A DNA stretch of 5,299 bases from Ruminiclostridium sp. (lineage in GTDB: Bacteria > Bacillota > Clostridia > Oscillospirales > Oscillospiraceae), in the NCBI GenBank assembly GCA_017560855.1, contig JAFZEB010000106.1:1-5299 (forward strand). The letters run 5' to 3'. How positions within the stretch are numbered: the stretch's first letter is position 1; each line of letters starts with the position of its first letter. Below are positions 4,737 through 5,299 of this stretch, in pieces. Below the pieces are notes generated by a model. That model saw only the letters and a list, made by a program, of their open reading frames with translations. It was not told where the DNA came from and searched no databases. Made by a program: the position numbers and the translations under genes.

Positions 4737-4741
4737 ACAGG

Positions 4742-5296
4742 TCACGCATTTTCTACCAGGGCCCGGATCTTACAGGCGTGCTCCCACTCCTCCCGGGCAA
4801 GTTCCAGGAAAAGCTGGCGGAGACAGGGGTCCGAGGTGGCCTCTGCCCCGGCCAGATAGGCCGCCATTCCGGTCTGCTCCTCCCCAAACCGCTGGCGGAG
4901 GGCCCCTAAGTACGATGCCGGCGGCGTGGCCTTGCCCCCTTCCGGCCAGAAACGGATCCCGGAAATGAGAAAACAGGCCGCTGAAAGCCGTTTTGCATGG
5001 GTCTTCTCCTCCTGGGCCATGGCCTGGAAGACCCGGGCCTGGGGGCCTCCCGTCCGCTTGGCCAGGGCCTGATAGGCCCGCATATCCCCCAACTCATGAC
5101 GGATAAAGGCCTGAAGATGGGGAACCATGTCCAGGCTTCCCTCCCCCAGAAAGACCACTCCCACAGGAAAGTCACTTTTACTCTGGGGCATCGGGGCAGG
5201 CAGGACCCCCAATTCTCCCTCCTCCCCCTGCAGAGAGCCGTGGGGAGCAGCCTCCTCCCGAAGGACCTGGGGCGCCCCCTCTTCCCGGCCCTCCAT
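4742..5296 (-). CDS. Ferritin-like diiron domain protein
   Basis: Up to 184 residues, ending at TGA (complement of 4742-4744). From about residue 57 it forms a four-helix diiron-type domain: E68 in FIRHELGDMRAY; E97-x-x-H100 in QEEKTHAKRL; E139/E140 in FGEEQTGMAAY; and E170-x-x-H173 in REEWEHACK. The ligand order E, ExxH, E, ExxH and the spacings (29, 42-43 and 30 residues) match the rubrerythrin/bacterioferritin pattern. Such proteins store iron or reduce peroxide in anaerobes (known). Lacking a visible rubredoxin CxxC domain, this one is not a classical rubrerythrin, and its reaction is not determined. The first 55 residues are Glu/Gly/Pro-rich and look disordered. The ATG at 5296 is 3 bases from the window edge with no stop before it, so the true start may lie upstream or at a downstream ATG (residue 36). 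The gene converges on the CBS gene. Confidence 0.8.
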   Translation of the reverse strand: MEGREEGAPQVLREEAAPHGSLQGEEGELGVLPAPMPQSKSDFPVGVVFLGEGSLDMVPHLQAFIRHELGDMRAYQALAKRTGGPQARVFQAMAQEEKTHAKRLSAACFLISGIRFWPEGGKATPPASYLGALRQRFGEEQTGMAAYLAGAEATSDPCLRQLFLELAREEWEHACKIRALVENA

Positions 5297-5299
5297 GAC

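Noticed and set aside
4490..4738. Minus-strand open frame covering the repeat and the end of the CBS gene.
   Set aside because: It runs through the palindromic repeat and antisense to the CBS2 domain, with low-complexity composition and no ribosome site or family motif.
1..5299. Search for CRISPR arrays, tRNA genes, transposase genes, phage or defence modules.
   Set aside because: No regularly spaced repeats, cloverleaf, transposase motif or phage-type gene was seen. The coding content is ordinary chromosomal housekeeping and metabolic genes.

Overview
The window is GC-rich (by eye near 60%). The organism is probably a Gram-positive clostridial anaerobe, and a gut Oscillospiraceae-type genome would fit. 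The reasons are consensus sigma-A promoters with 17-base spacers, strong GGAGG-type ribosome sites, Firmicutes-like rpsO then pnp order, a short two-[4Fe-4S] QueG-like protein, a ferritin-like diiron protein, and an intergenic GTAGGGGCGG-type palindromic repeat. The genus assignment is inference, because there is no 16S gene or other strong marker.

Layout. Positions 1-263 (minus strand) hold the N-terminal part of a two-TM potassium-channel-like protein, with its own consensus promoter at 300-328. A divergent strong extended -10 promoter (383-411) drives rpsO (541-807) through a long leader. That leader folds into a three-tier hairpin and contains, in order and in pieces, a stretch that I recall as contiguous in the 3' part of 16S rRNA. 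After rpsO comes about 180 bases without a gene but rich in potential RNA structure (candidate ncRNA), closed by a strong intrinsic terminator at 988-1019. The pnp gene (1157-3304) follows behind an 88-base, almost fully paired leader hairpin (1035-1122), which recalls the RNase III/PNPase-controlled pnp leader of E. coli. Nine bases after pnp lies a QueG-like iron-sulfur protein gene (3314-4138), likely cotranscribed with it.

A 15-bp terminator hairpin (4166-4217) ends that unit. Its descending arm and U-tract also contain the Shine-Dalgarno and TTG start of the next gene, a two-CBS-domain protein (4216-4644). A double palindrome resembling a REP pair (4663-4736) separates this gene from a convergent minus-strand ferritin-like diiron protein gene (4742-5296), whose upstream end is at or beyond the window edge.

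How it fits together. The core is the ribosomal protein S15 / RNA decay module (rpsO-pnp). S15 and PNPase are both autoregulated post-transcriptionally in E. coli, and both genes here carry extensive leader structures of unfamiliar design. No new protein system (defence, mobile element, CRISPR) is visible. The most unusual content is at the RNA level: the rpsO leader, the rpsO-pnp intergenic RNA, the pnp leader, and the terminator/RBS overlap before the CBS gene.
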